This document shows, one piece after another, positions 53,786 through 62,009 of a stretch of DNA of 64,000 bases. The notes beneath the pieces are model-generated. The model had not been told where the DNA came from. It saw nothing but the letters and a program-made list of their open reading frames with translations, and made no database searches. The stretch's first letter is position 1. Each line of letters opens with the position of its first letter. Made by a program: the position numbers and the translations under genes. Source of the stretch: Vicinamibacterales bacterium. Its GTDB lineage: Bacteria; Acidobacteriota; Vicinamibacteria; Vicinamibacterales; 2-12-FULL-66-21. Location of the stretch: NCBI GenBank assembly GCA_035699745.1, contig DASSPH010000067.1:1-64000 (forward strand). Reading direction: 5' to 3'.

Positions 53786-55113
53786 CAGTGCGGCGCGTCG
53801 CAGCATCCTCGCTGATCGTCGCGCTCGTCCTCGGCTGGCGCGCCGTCTCGGCCGAGGTCTACAAGGCCGCGGAGACCTTCGACGCCGTGTGGACCATCGT
53901 GCGCGACAGCCATTTCGATCCGAAATTCGATCGCGCCAACTGGGATCGCGTCGGCGAGGAGCTGCGTCCCAGGGCCAGGAGCGCCAGGACCGCCGGCGAG
54001 CTTCGCGCCGTGCTCGCCGACATGCTCGGCCGGCTCGGCCTGTCGCATTTCGCGGTGATCCCGAGCACGCCCGATTCACCCGGCGATCGCACCAATCTCA
54101 GCGGGCATCCCGGGTTCGACATCCGTCTGATCGAGAAGCAGATCGTCGTCACCGACGTGGATCGCGACGCGGCGGCCGCAGGCGTGAAGCGCGGCTGGAT
54201 CGTGCAGTCGATCGGCGGCATCGACACCGCGGGCATGCTTCAGACGATCACGGAGTCCACCTCGCCGCAGGTCGCCCAGGTGGAAGCCTGGCGCCTCGCG
54301 GTGACGCGGCTGCGGGGGCCGGCCAGTGCGCCGGTCGAGATCACGTTCCTCGACGGCTCCGGCGCGCCGGTGAAGAAGACCATCACCCGCCGCTTCGATA
54401 CGGGCGAACCCGTGACGGTCGGCAGCCTGCCGACGATGTACGTCCGCGTCACCTCGTCGGAGGCGTCGACGCCGCGCGGCGGCAAGGCCGGCGTGATCGG
54501 ATTCAACGTCTGGATGACCGCGGTCGATCGCGATTTCCAGATTGCCGTCGACAGGTTTCGGTCGGCGGACGGCATCGTGATCGATCTCCGCGGCAACCCC
54601 GGGGGGCTCGCCGGGATGATCATGGGGCTCGCCGGCCACTTCCTCGCCGAACGCGCCACGCTCGGCGTGATGACGACGAAAGACACGGCGCAGCCGCTCC
54701 GGTTCAACGCCAACCCGCGGCTGGTCAGCGCGGCCGGACGGCGCGTCGAGCCATACGGCGGGCCGCTCGCGATCCTCGTCGACGGTCTGACCGGCAGCGC
54801 GTCGGAGTGCTTCAGCGGCGGCATGCAGTCGCTCGGGCGCGCCCGCGTGTTCGGCCAGACGTCGATGGGCCGCGCCCTGCCGGCGTTGTTCGACAAGCTG
54901 CCGAACGGCGACGTGCTGATCCACGCGTGGGGGGATTTCGTCACCGGCACGGGCGTGCGGGTGGAGGGACGCGGCGTCGTCCCCGACGAGCCGGTGGCGC
55001 TGACGCGGGCGGCCCTGCTGGAGGAGCGGGATCCGGTGCTGGAGCGCGCGCTCGCCTGGATCGACGCCGCTCGAACGGGCGCGGCTGCGGGCCGCAACCC
55101 CCGGCAGCCATAG
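53782..55113 (+). CDS. S41-family serine protease (C-terminal processing peptidase-like), general-base Lys replaced
   Basis: 443 aa with signal peptide (about 1-24). N-terminal helical region, a PDZ domain (about 105-200), and the S41 protease domain (about 225-410; IVIDLRGNPGG). The nucleophile is Ser339 in GSASECF. In Prc-type enzymes the general base Lys lies 25 residues later; here residue 364 is Arg (GQTSMGRALP). The substitution resembles tricorn-like S41 members that use a different dyad. Protease activity is likely but its mechanism is uncertain. GTG start overlaps the previous gene. Confidence 0.87.
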   Translation: MTVRRVAASSLIVALVLGWRAVSAEVYKAAETFDAVWTIVRDSHFDPKFDRANWDRVGEELRPRARSARTAGELRAVLADMLGRLGLSHFAVIPSTPDSPGDRTNLSGHPGFDIRLIEKQIVVTDVDRDAAAAGVKRGWIVQSIGGIDTAGMLQTITESTSPQVAQVEAWRLAVTRLRGPASAPVEITFLDGSGAPVKKTITRRFDTGEPVTVGSLPTMYVRVTSSEASTPRGGKAGVIGFNVWMTAVDRDFQIAVDRFRSADGIVIDLRGNPGGLAGMIMGLAGHFLAERATLGVMTTKDTAQPLRFNANPRLVSAAGRRVEPYGGPLAILVDGLTGSASECFSGGMQSLGRARVFGQTSMGRALPALFDKLPNGDVLIHAWGDFVTGTGVRVEGRGVVPDEPVALTRAALLEERDPVLERALAWIDAARTGAAAGRNPRQP

Positions 55114-55131
55114 GAGTTAATCGTCGCACGG

Positions 55132-55161
55132 TTGCGCTCTGGGGGGCGCGTCTGCTAGACT
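55132..55161 (+). promoter_or_regulatory. Sigma-70-type promoter before the RG-rich gene
   Basis: TTGCGC (55132-55137), 18 bases, then TAGACT (55156-55161). A GGGGGAAG ribosome site precedes ATG 55225, leaving a leader of about 55 nt. Confidence 0.5.
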
Positions 55162-55224
55162 CTAGGTACCTGCAACGCGTCTATCCCAGCCCACCTTCAG
55201 GAACAATTCGGGGGAAGTAGAGTA

Positions 55225-55920
55225 ATGGAGCAGCGCCGGCTGCGTCTCGGTGACATTCTGGACGACTACTGTCCGCGCGAGCGGCGCGTGACCAATCACG
55301 CCGTCGTCGCGATGATCGAGGAAGACGTCAAGCAGACGCGCTGCACGACGTGCGACGCCGAACACGTCTACAAGGGCGGCCAGGCGCCGCGGCGCCGAAA
55401 GCCGCAGTCGACCGGCGCTCTCTACAAGGAAGTTCTCGCCGGCATCGAGGAGCCCGGCGCGAGGCCGCGGGGCGCGGCACCACATCGTGAGCCCGAACAC
55501 TTCGTGGAGCCCGACGACATGACCGATTCCGACAACTCGCCCGAGTCCCCCGTTCCCGCTGTTCTCGGCGACGCCGACCTGCCCGAGGACGACGACAGTC
55601 AGGCGCGCCTGCTGCCGCCCGAGCCCGACGAAGCCTCGATGCACCGGCCGCTGATCCGCGCGCAGCTGCCTCGCCCGGAAGGATTCAAGATCGAGCGCCA
55701 GGCGCCCGAGTTCACCATCCGGCAGAACAACAACGCGCGCGGCGGCTTCCGCGGACGGGGAGCCGGCGGCAGCGGGAACGGCAACGGCAACGCCGGTCAT
55801 CGCTTCGGCCGCGGGCCGCATCGCGGCGGCGGATCGGGCCGTGGTCCCAACCAGGGCTTCGGGCGCGGCGGCGGCAGCGGACAGTCCCGGCCCGGCGGCC
55901 CGCGCAAGCGCGGACGATAG
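55225..55920 (+). CDS. Zinc-ribbon-like protein with RG-rich tail, probable RNA-associated
   Basis: 231 aa. A compact N-terminal domain (about 1-60) has Cys16 (DYCPRERRVTNH), His21-like residues and CTTCDAEH (about 40-47), a possible zinc site. A charged linker follows, and the last 65 residues are Gly/Arg/Asn repeats (GRGAGGSGNGNGNAGHRFGRG, RGGGSGRG), like RGG boxes of RNA-binding proteins. Bacterial RGG tails occur on cold-shock/DEAD-box and ribosome-associated proteins. RNA binding is inferred from composition only. It is a single gene upstream of fabI. Confidence 0.78.
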   Translation: MEQRRLRLGDILDDYCPRERRVTNHAVVAMIEEDVKQTRCTTCDAEHVYKGGQAPRRRKPQSTGALYKEVLAGIEEPGARPRGAAPHREPEHFVEPDDMTDSDNSPESPVPAVLGDADLPEDDDSQARLLPPEPDEASMHRPLIRAQLPRPEGFKIERQAPEFTIRQNNNARGGFRGRGAGGSGNGNGNAGHRFGRGPHRGGGSGRGPNQGFGRGGGSGQSRPGGPRKRGR

Positions 55921-55980
55921 ACCGCCACCGGCGGTCCGCTGCGACTCGCGGCCGGCTTCCCGCTTTCCGCCGGAAGCTGA

Positions 55981-55993
55981 TACCTTCTCGTTG
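55981..55993 (+). promoter_or_regulatory. Candidate -10 element, leaderless-type start of fabI
   Basis: TACCTT at 55981-55986 with a TTCCCG 18 bases upstream (55957-55962), and seven bases before ATG 55994. Confidence 0.4.
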
Positions 55994-56767
55994 ATGTCTT
56001 CTCTGTCCGGAAAAACAGGCCTGATTGTCGGCGTGGCCAACAAGCGCTCGATCGCGTGGGCGGTGGCGCAGGCGGCGGCCGGCGCCGGCGCGCGGCTGGC
56101 GCTGACCTACCAGGGGGAGCGTCTCGAGGAGAACGTCCGCGATCTCTCCGCCGGCCTCGCCGATCCGCTCATCCTCCCGCTCGACGTCACCGACGACGGC
56201 CAGATCGCCGGCGTGTTCGAGGAGATCGACCGCTCGTTCGGCGGCCTCGACTTCGTCGTGCACGGCGCCGCGTACGCGCCGCGCGAGGAGCTGTCGAATC
56301 CGTTCGTGCAGACGACGCGCGAGGGGTTCCGCATGGCGCTGGACGTCAGCGCCTACTCGCTCATCGCGCTGGCGCGCGGCGCGCTGCCGTTGATGGAGAA
56401 GCGCGGCGGCGGCAGCATCCTGACCTTCACCTATCTCGGCAGCGACCGCGTGTTCCCGAACTACAACGTGATGGGCGTCGCCAAGGCCGCGCTCGAGTCG
56501 ACGGTGCGGTATCTCGCCGCCGACCTCGGTCCGAAGAACATCCGCGTCAACGCCGTCTCGGCGGGGCCGATCAAGACGCTCGCCGCCTCCGGGATCGGCG
56601 GTTTCTCGACGATCCTCCAGGTCTACCGCGATCGGGCGCCGCTCAGGCGCACGGTCGACACCTCCGAGGTCGCCGCCGCCGCGATGTTCCTGCTGACCGA
56701 CGCCGGCCGCGCGGTGACGGCGGAGGTCCTCATGGTCGACGGCGGCTTCCATGGCACGGGCATGTGA
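55994..56767 (+). CDS. fabI: Enoyl-[acyl-carrier-protein] reductase, NADH type
   Basis: 257 aa. FabI subfamily of SDR enzymes: VGVANKRSIAWAVA at the N-terminus for NADH binding, and the active site Tyr-x6-Lys in NYNVMGVAKAALE (the Tyr also in FTYLGSDR at about 148). The IKTLAASGIGGF loop near the C-terminus is the substrate-flap of this subfamily. It catalyses the last reduction of each round of fatty-acid elongation and is a known antibacterial target. Start by family length; the frame before it overlaps the RG-rich gene. Confidence 0.95.
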   Translation: MSSLSGKTGLIVGVANKRSIAWAVAQAAAGAGARLALTYQGERLEENVRDLSAGLADPLILPLDVTDDGQIAGVFEEIDRSFGGLDFVVHGAAYAPREELSNPFVQTTREGFRMALDVSAYSLIALARGALPLMEKRGGGSILTFTYLGSDRVFPNYNVMGVAKAALESTVRYLAADLGPKNIRVNAVSAGPIKTLAASGIGGFSTILQVYRDRAPLRRTVDTSEVAAAAMFLLTDAGRAVTAEVLMVDGGFHGTGM

Positions 56768-57035
56768 GGTCCTGCTGCTCGTCGTCCTGCTCGCCGGCTG
56801 CGGCGCGGCGACGAGCGGCACGCGCGACGATCAGACGATCGCGACGCGCGTGAAGATCGCCCTGCTCAACGATCCGCGCGTCGGGCCGCAGCGGCTCGAC
56901 GCCCGCGTCTCCCGCGGCGTCGTCACGATCAGCGGCACCGTGAAATCGCAGTCGGACGCCGACGCGGCGATCGCCGCTGCGCGCAAGGTGCGGGGCGCGC
57001 GCGGCGTCAAGTCGGAACTCACAATCGTCCCCTGA
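56751..57035 (+). CDS. BON-domain lipoprotein
   Basis: 94 aa. Signal peptide with a lipobox LAGC (residues about 14-17), so it is anchored in the periplasm, followed by one BON domain (about 30-92; IATRVKIALLNDPRV, SRGVVTISGTVKSQSDADAAI). BON domains bind phospholipid or polymers and stabilise the envelope. The start lies inside the end of fabI, overlapping by 17 bp in another frame. Confidence 0.88.
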   Translation: MARACEVLLLVVLLAGCGAATSGTRDDQTIATRVKIALLNDPRVGPQRLDARVSRGVVTISGTVKSQSDADAAIAAARKVRGARGVKSELTIVP

Positions 57036-57046
57036 CCGAAGCGACC

Positions 57047-57730
57047 GTGCGGCTGCAGTCGAATTTCCTCGCCACCCCCACGACGCGGATCGTGCGTGTG
57101 GCACTCGACGGCGCCGCGTTCTCGTACCGCGCCGGGCAGTCGGCGTCGATTGCCGTGCAGCCGGACGATCCGGGTACGCCGTACTCCATTGCCTCCGCTC
57201 CCTCCGAGACCGCGGCGACGGGCTGGGTCGAGTTCCTCGTCAAAGTGGACGGCAGCAACAGATTCGGGGCGCGGGTGTCGCAGCTCGAGCCGGGCATTCC
57301 GCTCGTCGTCAGCCGGGCCGCCGGCCGCTTCCTCGTTCCGGAGACGGCGCCGCACCACCCGCTGCTGTTCATCGCCGGCGGCACCGGCATCGCGCCGCTG
57401 CGATCGATGATCCTCGAGTGTGTGAACAGCGGGCGGCGGGGCGGGATGGCCCTGGTGTACTCGGCGCGCACGCCGGAGGAGTTCGCCTATCTCGACGAGC
57501 TGCGCGCGCTGGACGAGGCCGGCACGCTCGCGCTCACCCTGACGCTCACCGGCGACGCGCAGGACTGGCGCCACGCGCGCGGACGCGCCGGCGATCGCCA
57601 CCTCGCCGAACTCGCCACGCCGAAGACGATGGCGTTCATCTGCGGCCCGCCGTCGATGGTGGTCGACATTCCGCAGGCGTTGATGCGCCTCGGCGTCCCG
57701 CGGGAGCAGATCAAGACCGAAGACTGGTAG
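57047..57730 (+). CDS. Ferredoxin-NADP reductase-fold flavoprotein
   Basis: 227 aa from GTG 57047. FAD domain with PYSIASAPSET (about 45-55) and NAD(P) domain with GGTGIAPLRSMI (about 107-118), ending in CGPPSMV and a C-terminal Glu-Asp-Trp. It lacks a ferredoxin domain, so it is a stand-alone reductase like Fre or the small phenol-hydroxylase reductases. It probably reduces a flavin, an iron-sulfur protein or an oxygenase. Follows the BON gene by 11 bp, so co-transcribed with the fabI group. Confidence 0.88.
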   Translation: MRLQSNFLATPTTRIVRVALDGAAFSYRAGQSASIAVQPDDPGTPYSIASAPSETAATGWVEFLVKVDGSNRFGARVSQLEPGIPLVVSRAAGRFLVPETAPHHPLLFIAGGTGIAPLRSMILECVNSGRRGGMALVYSARTPEEFAYLDELRALDEAGTLALTLTLTGDAQDWRHARGRAGDRHLAELATPKTMAFICGPPSMVVDIPQALMRLGVPREQIKTEDW

Positions 57731-57751
57731 CTGGTAGCCGGTGGCCGGTAG

Positions 57752-60247
57752 CTAGATAATCCCGGCGACCGCGCGCTGGATGTCCAGATCGGTCAGCTCG
57801 GAATAGCCGCCGCCCGGGGCCGCCGGGCCGCCCGGATGATCCCGGTGCGGGCGCCGCTTGCGCCCCGACTTGTCCTGATACATGCGGCTGTCTGCCGTCG
57901 CGAGCAGCGCCTCGTACGATTCGCCGTCCTGCGGAAACACCGCCGATCCGATCGAGATGCCGAGCTGCAGGCGCTTGCCCGGCCGCGCCTCGAAGTAGAC
58001 CTCGTCGATCGCCGTCTGCAGCTCCTGGCGCTTGTGCTCCGCCTCGTCGGCGCTGCAGCCCGACAGCACGACGATGAATTCGTCGCCGGCGTAGCGGACG
58101 CAGATGTCGTAGGGGCGGATCGCGGCGCGCAGCACGCGCGCCACCTCGCACAACGCCCGGTCGCCGACGTGGTGGCCGTGGTTGTCGTTGATCTCCTTGA
58201 AGTGGTCGAGGTCCATGACCATCAGCGAGACCTCGGCCTTCAAGCGCTCGGCGCGCGCCAGCTCGCGCGTGAGGTGCATGAACAGGAAGCGCGTGTTGGG
58301 CAGCCCGGTGAGCGGGTCGGTCAGCGAGTCTTCCTGCGTCTGCTCGAACAGCATCGAGTTGTTGATGACGGCGGCGGCCTGTTCGGACACGCGGTCGAGC
58401 AGCCGGCGGTGATCGTCCCGGTAGAACGCCGCCTCCGTGTGATAGACGGACAGAGTACCGATGAAGCGCTCGCTGAACATCAGCGGGCAGACCAGCGCCG
58501 ATTGCAGGCTGGTGGACAGCTGGGTCAGCCCCGCGGCGTCGAGATCGGCGCTCGGCCGGGCGTTGACCAGCGGACGGCGGTTGCGCGCCACCCAGCCGGT
58601 GAGCCCTTCGCCGCTGTGCACGGTGATCTGCTGAATGACGTCGGCGTCGGTGCCGGTCGCAAACCGGCAGCGCAGCGTTTCCGTTTCCTCGTCGTAGAGG
58701 AACAGCGCGACGCACGCGAACGGCACCAGGTTGGTGAGCTTCGCCGAGATGAGCGCCATCGTGTCGGAGACGCCCAGGCTGGTGCCCATCGCCTGGGCGA
58801 TCTCGTAGAGCGCGTAAATCTCGCGGTGCGCCAGCGCGATGTCCTCGAAGACGTTCTTCTTCGACACCTCGGGAGCCAGGCCGGTCGCCGGCTGCGCTTC
58901 CGGCGTGCCGTCTTCCTGCTCCTCCCGCCGCACGCTCTGGTCGAGCGTGCGCGCCTCCTGCTGCAGCGCCGGCAGCAGATCGGTGAACATCGCGACGACC
59001 TGCGGGTCGAGCCCCTTGCCCGCCTCCTGCTGCAGCAGCGCCAGCGCCGCTTCCGAGGTCATCGCCTTGTGGTAGGGACGCTCCGCCATCAGCGCGTCGA
59101 AGTAGTCGACGACCGACAGGATGCGCGCGCCGAGCGGAATCTCTTCACCCTTCAGCCCGGCCGGGTATCCCTTGCCGTCCCAGCGCTCGTGGTGGCTCAG
59201 GATCAGCGGCGCCACCGGATACGGGAACGGGACGGAGCTGACGATGTCGGCGCCGACTTTCGGATGGGCGCGGATCTTCTGGAATTCCTCGGGCGTGAGC
59301 GGCCCCGGCTTCGAGAGAATGTGCTCGGGCACCGCCAGCTTGCCGATGTCGTGCAGCAGCGCCGCGGTCTTCACGCCCTGAATCTCGTTCTCGCTCATGC
59401 CGAGCCCGCGCGCCAGCGCGGCGGCATAGAGCTGCACGCGGCGGATGTGGAGCTGCGAGGTCTGGTCTTTCGCGTCGATCGCGAGCGCCAGCGCCTCGAT
59501 GGTCGCCAGGTGCAGGTCCGCCATCTCCTGCGTGTGGCGGCGCTCGTCCTCGACGCGGCCGAGATAGACCTTGTAGGTGTGATACGTCAGATAGAGCGGC
59601 GCGGCGAGCAGCGGCAGCAGCGTGACCAGCTGCTGCTGCAGGCTCATGATGTACGACACGCCTGCGGCCGCGCCGGCGCCGACGAAATAGCTCGGCGCGC
59701 TCCACAGGAAATTCTCGTTCCACACCTTCATCAGCGGCTGCTTCACCGACAAGGCGATGGCGGTCGCGACCGTCAGGGTGTTGAACAGGAAGTACACCGT
59801 CGCGGCGCCGACCAGCGGCTTGGCGATGTCGATCGTCGAAACGTTCCCGGGCGATCCGCCGAGCCACTTGTACGCCACGCCCGCCGCCTGCACCGTGACG
59901 ATCAGGCACGCCATGCTGAAGAGCGTGCGGTGGATCGGGTTGCGCTCCTTGATGCGGAACGTGCACTGGCTGAAGGCGCTCGCCGCCGCCACCAGCATCG
60001 TCTCGTTCGGGCCAAGCAGCAGCAGCGCCGCGAAGTCGACCGCGTACGACACGGACATCGTCGACGACCGCCGCGCCAGCGGCAGGTTCACCTTGAACAC
60101 CGAGGTGACCGACGACAACAGCAGCAGCGCCAGGAACAGCCACGCGCTGTGGTGGAATTCCTTCGGGAAGAACGCCGCGAGCAGTCCGGCGCCGAGCCCG
60201 ATGATCGAGCAGACGTAGATCCGCGCGGCGAGCGGGAGGGCCTTCAT
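57752..60247 (-). CDS. Membrane HD-GYP / GAF / GGDEF cyclic-di-GMP enzyme
   Basis: 831 aa. An N-terminal seven-to-eight-helix membrane sensor (to about 220), an HD-GYP phosphodiesterase domain (about 260-450; H299-D300, HHERWDGKGYP at 352-362), a GAF domain (about 495-640) and a GGDEF cyclase domain (about 660-800). The cyclase site is AGDEF (720-724; Asp722), a variant that is often active, with an RPYD inhibition site five residues before it. Both synthesis and breakdown of c-di-GMP are therefore possible. Its start overlaps the subtilase stop by 4 bp. Confidence 0.93.
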   Translation of the reverse strand: MKALPLAARIYVCSIIGLGAGLLAAFFPKEFHHSAWLFLALLLLSSVTSVFKVNLPLARRSSTMSVSYAVDFAALLLLGPNETMLVAAASAFSQCTFRIKERNPIHRTLFSMACLIVTVQAAGVAYKWLGGSPGNVSTIDIAKPLVGAATVYFLFNTLTVATAIALSVKQPLMKVWNENFLWSAPSYFVGAGAAAGVSYIMSLQQQLVTLLPLLAAPLYLTYHTYKVYLGRVEDERRHTQEMADLHLATIEALALAIDAKDQTSQLHIRRVQLYAAALARGLGMSENEIQGVKTAALLHDIGKLAVPEHILSKPGPLTPEEFQKIRAHPKVGADIVSSVPFPYPVAPLILSHHERWDGKGYPAGLKGEEIPLGARILSVVDYFDALMAERPYHKAMTSEAALALLQQEAGKGLDPQVVAMFTDLLPALQQEARTLDQSVRREEQEDGTPEAQPATGLAPEVSKKNVFEDIALAHREIYALYEIAQAMGTSLGVSDTMALISAKLTNLVPFACVALFLYDEETETLRCRFATGTDADVIQQITVHSGEGLTGWVARNRRPLVNARPSADLDAAGLTQLSTSLQSALVCPLMFSERFIGTLSVYHTEAAFYRDDHRRLLDRVSEQAAAVINNSMLFEQTQEDSLTDPLTGLPNTRFLFMHLTRELARAERLKAEVSLMVMDLDHFKEINDNHGHHVGDRALCEVARVLRAAIRPYDICVRYAGDEFIVVLSGCSADEAEHKRQELQTAIDEVYFEARPGKRLQLGISIGSAVFPQDGESYEALLATADSRMYQDKSGRKRRPHRDHPGGPAAPGGGYSELTDLDIQRAVAGII

Positions 60248-61749
60248 CGCGGCTCCTCCTCCGGCAGCACGCGGGGACGGCGGCCCGCCGGGGCGCGCCA
60301 GAGCACGTCTGCGGGCGCCTCGGCGGCGCTCCAGACCATCCGGTCGGCGGCAACGCGGTCGACTGCCTCGGCCGGAACGGCAGGCGCGGCGTATCGCGGA
60401 ACCGCCGCGCCGCTCGCAACCGCCTGCGCCATCTCGACGGCGGCGCGCGCGTCGAGGAATCCCGCCCCCTGCGTCATCGCGTCGTACTCGGCGTGCGGTT
60501 CGGCGGTGACCTGCAGGATCGCCTTGACGTGCTCCGGCGTCAGCGCCGGATTGGCCTGCAGCATCAGCGCGATCGTCGCGCTGACCACCGGCGCCGCCAT
60601 GCTGGTGCCGCTCAGCGACAGGTAGGGCTGCGCCGCCGTGGGCACCGTCCCCCAGAGCCGCATCGCCGGCTTCGTGTTCCACAGCGTGCTGCCCGGCTCC
60701 GCGATCGATTCGATGCCGACGCCAGGGGCGACCAGGTCCGGCTTCGCCTGCAGGTCGATCGCCGTCGGGCCGCGCGAGCTGAACGCCGCGACCATGTCGT
60801 CCGACCGGCCGATGGTGCCGTTGTGGCTCGAGGCCCCGACGGCGATCACCCACGGCGCGTTCGCCGGCGCGCCGACGCCGCCGGGCTGCGCGCTGCCCTC
60901 GGCGGAGCGGCCGAGATTTCCCGCCGCCGAGACGACGACGATCCCGGCGTCGACGGCGCGTTTCGCCGCGAGGGTGAGCGGGTCGGTGGCGTATGACTCG
61001 TACACGCCGGCCGCGACCGAGAGGTTGATGACGCGGATGCCGAGCGTGTCCCGGTTCGCGATGGCGTAATCGATGGCGGCGATGACGTTGCTGATGTAGC
61101 CCTGGCCGTTGGCGTCGAGCACTTTCTCGACCAGCAGCGTCGCGCCGGGGGCGACGCCGCGGCGCCGCCCTTCGGAGTCGTGGCCGTCGCCGGCGATGAT
61201 CCCGGCGACGTGGGTGCCGTGGCCGTAGTCGTCGTAGGCGGCGGGCTGGAAATTCACGAAATCGGCGAAGCGCGCGACCCGGCGGCTGCCGAGATCGTCG
61301 TGCCAGTTGGCGACGCCGGAGTCGATGATGGCGATGCCGATCCCGGTGCCGTCGACACCGAGCTGCTCGCGTACCCACGTGGCGCCGACGGCCGCGCCGG
61401 TGCGCTCGAGCGTGCCGTAGATGCGGCGATCGAGGCTGACGCTCTGCACACCGGGGAGGCGTGCCAGGGCCGGCAGCGCGGCGTTGGGGACGTACGCCAC
61501 CTGGCCGCCGACAGAGAGCAGGCGGCGTCCCGACAGCCCGCGAAGCCGGCGAATCGCGAGGTCGGTGGCGGCGGGGGAGACGCGCGGATCGAGGCGGAGG
61601 ATGACGCGCGAGCTGCCGGCGGCGCGGGCGCGGTCGCGCAGCTCGCGATCGAGGCGCGGCGCGACGTCGGCGGGCGCAGAGGCCGACACGGCCGGCGCCT
61701 GCACGAGCGCGGCTAACAGGGCGCTGAGAACGGCGAGCTGTCGGAGCAT
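60244..61749 (-). CDS. Secreted subtilisin-like (S8) serine protease
   Basis: 501 aa from ATG 61749. Signal peptide (about 1-25, APAVSASAP), a propeptide-like region (about 26-115), and a subtilase domain with catalytic Asp143 (IAIIDSGV), His180 (GHGTHVAGI) and Ser383 (LSGTSMAAPV). The Asn oxyanion region reads VSAAGNLGR. The C-terminal end (about 430-501) is Ala/Pro-rich. It is the first gene after the sigma-54-type promoter at 61809-61824 and is coupled to the c-di-GMP protein gene downstream. Confidence 0.93.
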   Translation of the reverse strand: MLRQLAVLSALLAALVQAPAVSASAPADVAPRLDRELRDRARAAGSSRVILRLDPRVSPAATDLAIRRLRGLSGRRLLSVGGQVAYVPNAALPALARLPGVQSVSLDRRIYGTLERTGAAVGATWVREQLGVDGTGIGIAIIDSGVANWHDDLGSRRVARFADFVNFQPAAYDDYGHGTHVAGIIAGDGHDSEGRRRGVAPGATLLVEKVLDANGQGYISNVIAAIDYAIANRDTLGIRVINLSVAAGVYESYATDPLTLAAKRAVDAGIVVVSAAGNLGRSAEGSAQPGGVGAPANAPWVIAVGASSHNGTIGRSDDMVAAFSSRGPTAIDLQAKPDLVAPGVGIESIAEPGSTLWNTKPAMRLWGTVPTAAQPYLSLSGTSMAAPVVSATIALMLQANPALTPEHVKAILQVTAEPHAEYDAMTQGAGFLDARAAVEMAQAVASGAAVPRYAAPAVPAEAVDRVAADRMVWSAAEAPADVLWRAPAGRRPRVLPEEEPR

Positions 61750-61808
61750 TCGCAGGGTTGGTTTCGAAACCGGCTTGCCTCGCCACAGGGAAAGGCGCTG
61801 AGCCGGAC

Positions 61809-61824
61809 TGCAAGGCGGCTGCCG
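61809..61824 (-). promoter_or_regulatory. Sigma-54-type (-24/-12) promoter of the subtilase operon
   Basis: Minus-strand CGGCAGCCGCCTTGCA; GG at plus-strand 61822-61823 and GC at 61810-61811 are ten bases apart, with GGCA and TTGCA matching the consensus. It lies about 60 bp before the subtilase ATG, giving a leader near 50 nt. Confidence 0.68.
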
Positions 61825-61828
61825 ATTG

Positions 61829-61963
61829 TCCAGCTTTGGGACTGTTTTACAAAGCCCATTGTCCCAACGACTTACACGGCTCTTCACACCGCTGCATTAA
61901 AGATGCGGCGGCGAGGGCGCACACCCCATGTGCCTTTCTGAGACACGGCGTCCCAAACCTGTG
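61829..61963. promoter_or_regulatory. Cluster of GTCCCAAANCTG activator-type sites
   Basis: Three sites: minus-strand GTCCCAAAGCTG (61842-61831), plus-strand GTCCCAA (61861-61867) forming an inverted pair with the first, and plus-strand GTCCCAAACCTGTG (61950-61963). The last lies about 130 bp upstream of the -24 element, a usual enhancer distance; the first is very close to it. The intergenic stretch 61750-62009 holds no gene. Confidence 0.6.
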
Positions 61964-62009
61964 GCTAAGTCCTTTCAATTCAGGCACGTATCCCGTGTGC
62001 CGTTCTGGA

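Noticed and set aside
57836-60625. 929-codon plus-strand frame opposite the HD-GYP/GGDEF and subtilase genes
   Set aside because: The opposite strand has complete catalytic motifs in two domains; this frame has none.
61763-61840. Riboswitch of the c-di-GMP (GEMM) type near the subtilase
   Set aside because: A CACAGGGAAAGG / GCAAGGC similarity is on the plus strand, opposite to the genes it would control, and the key conserved positions do not fit.
61983-62001. Sigma-54-like GGCACG...TGC sequence and hairpin at the end of the activator gene
   Set aside because: GG and GC are not ten bases apart, and the hairpin is not followed by a U-run.
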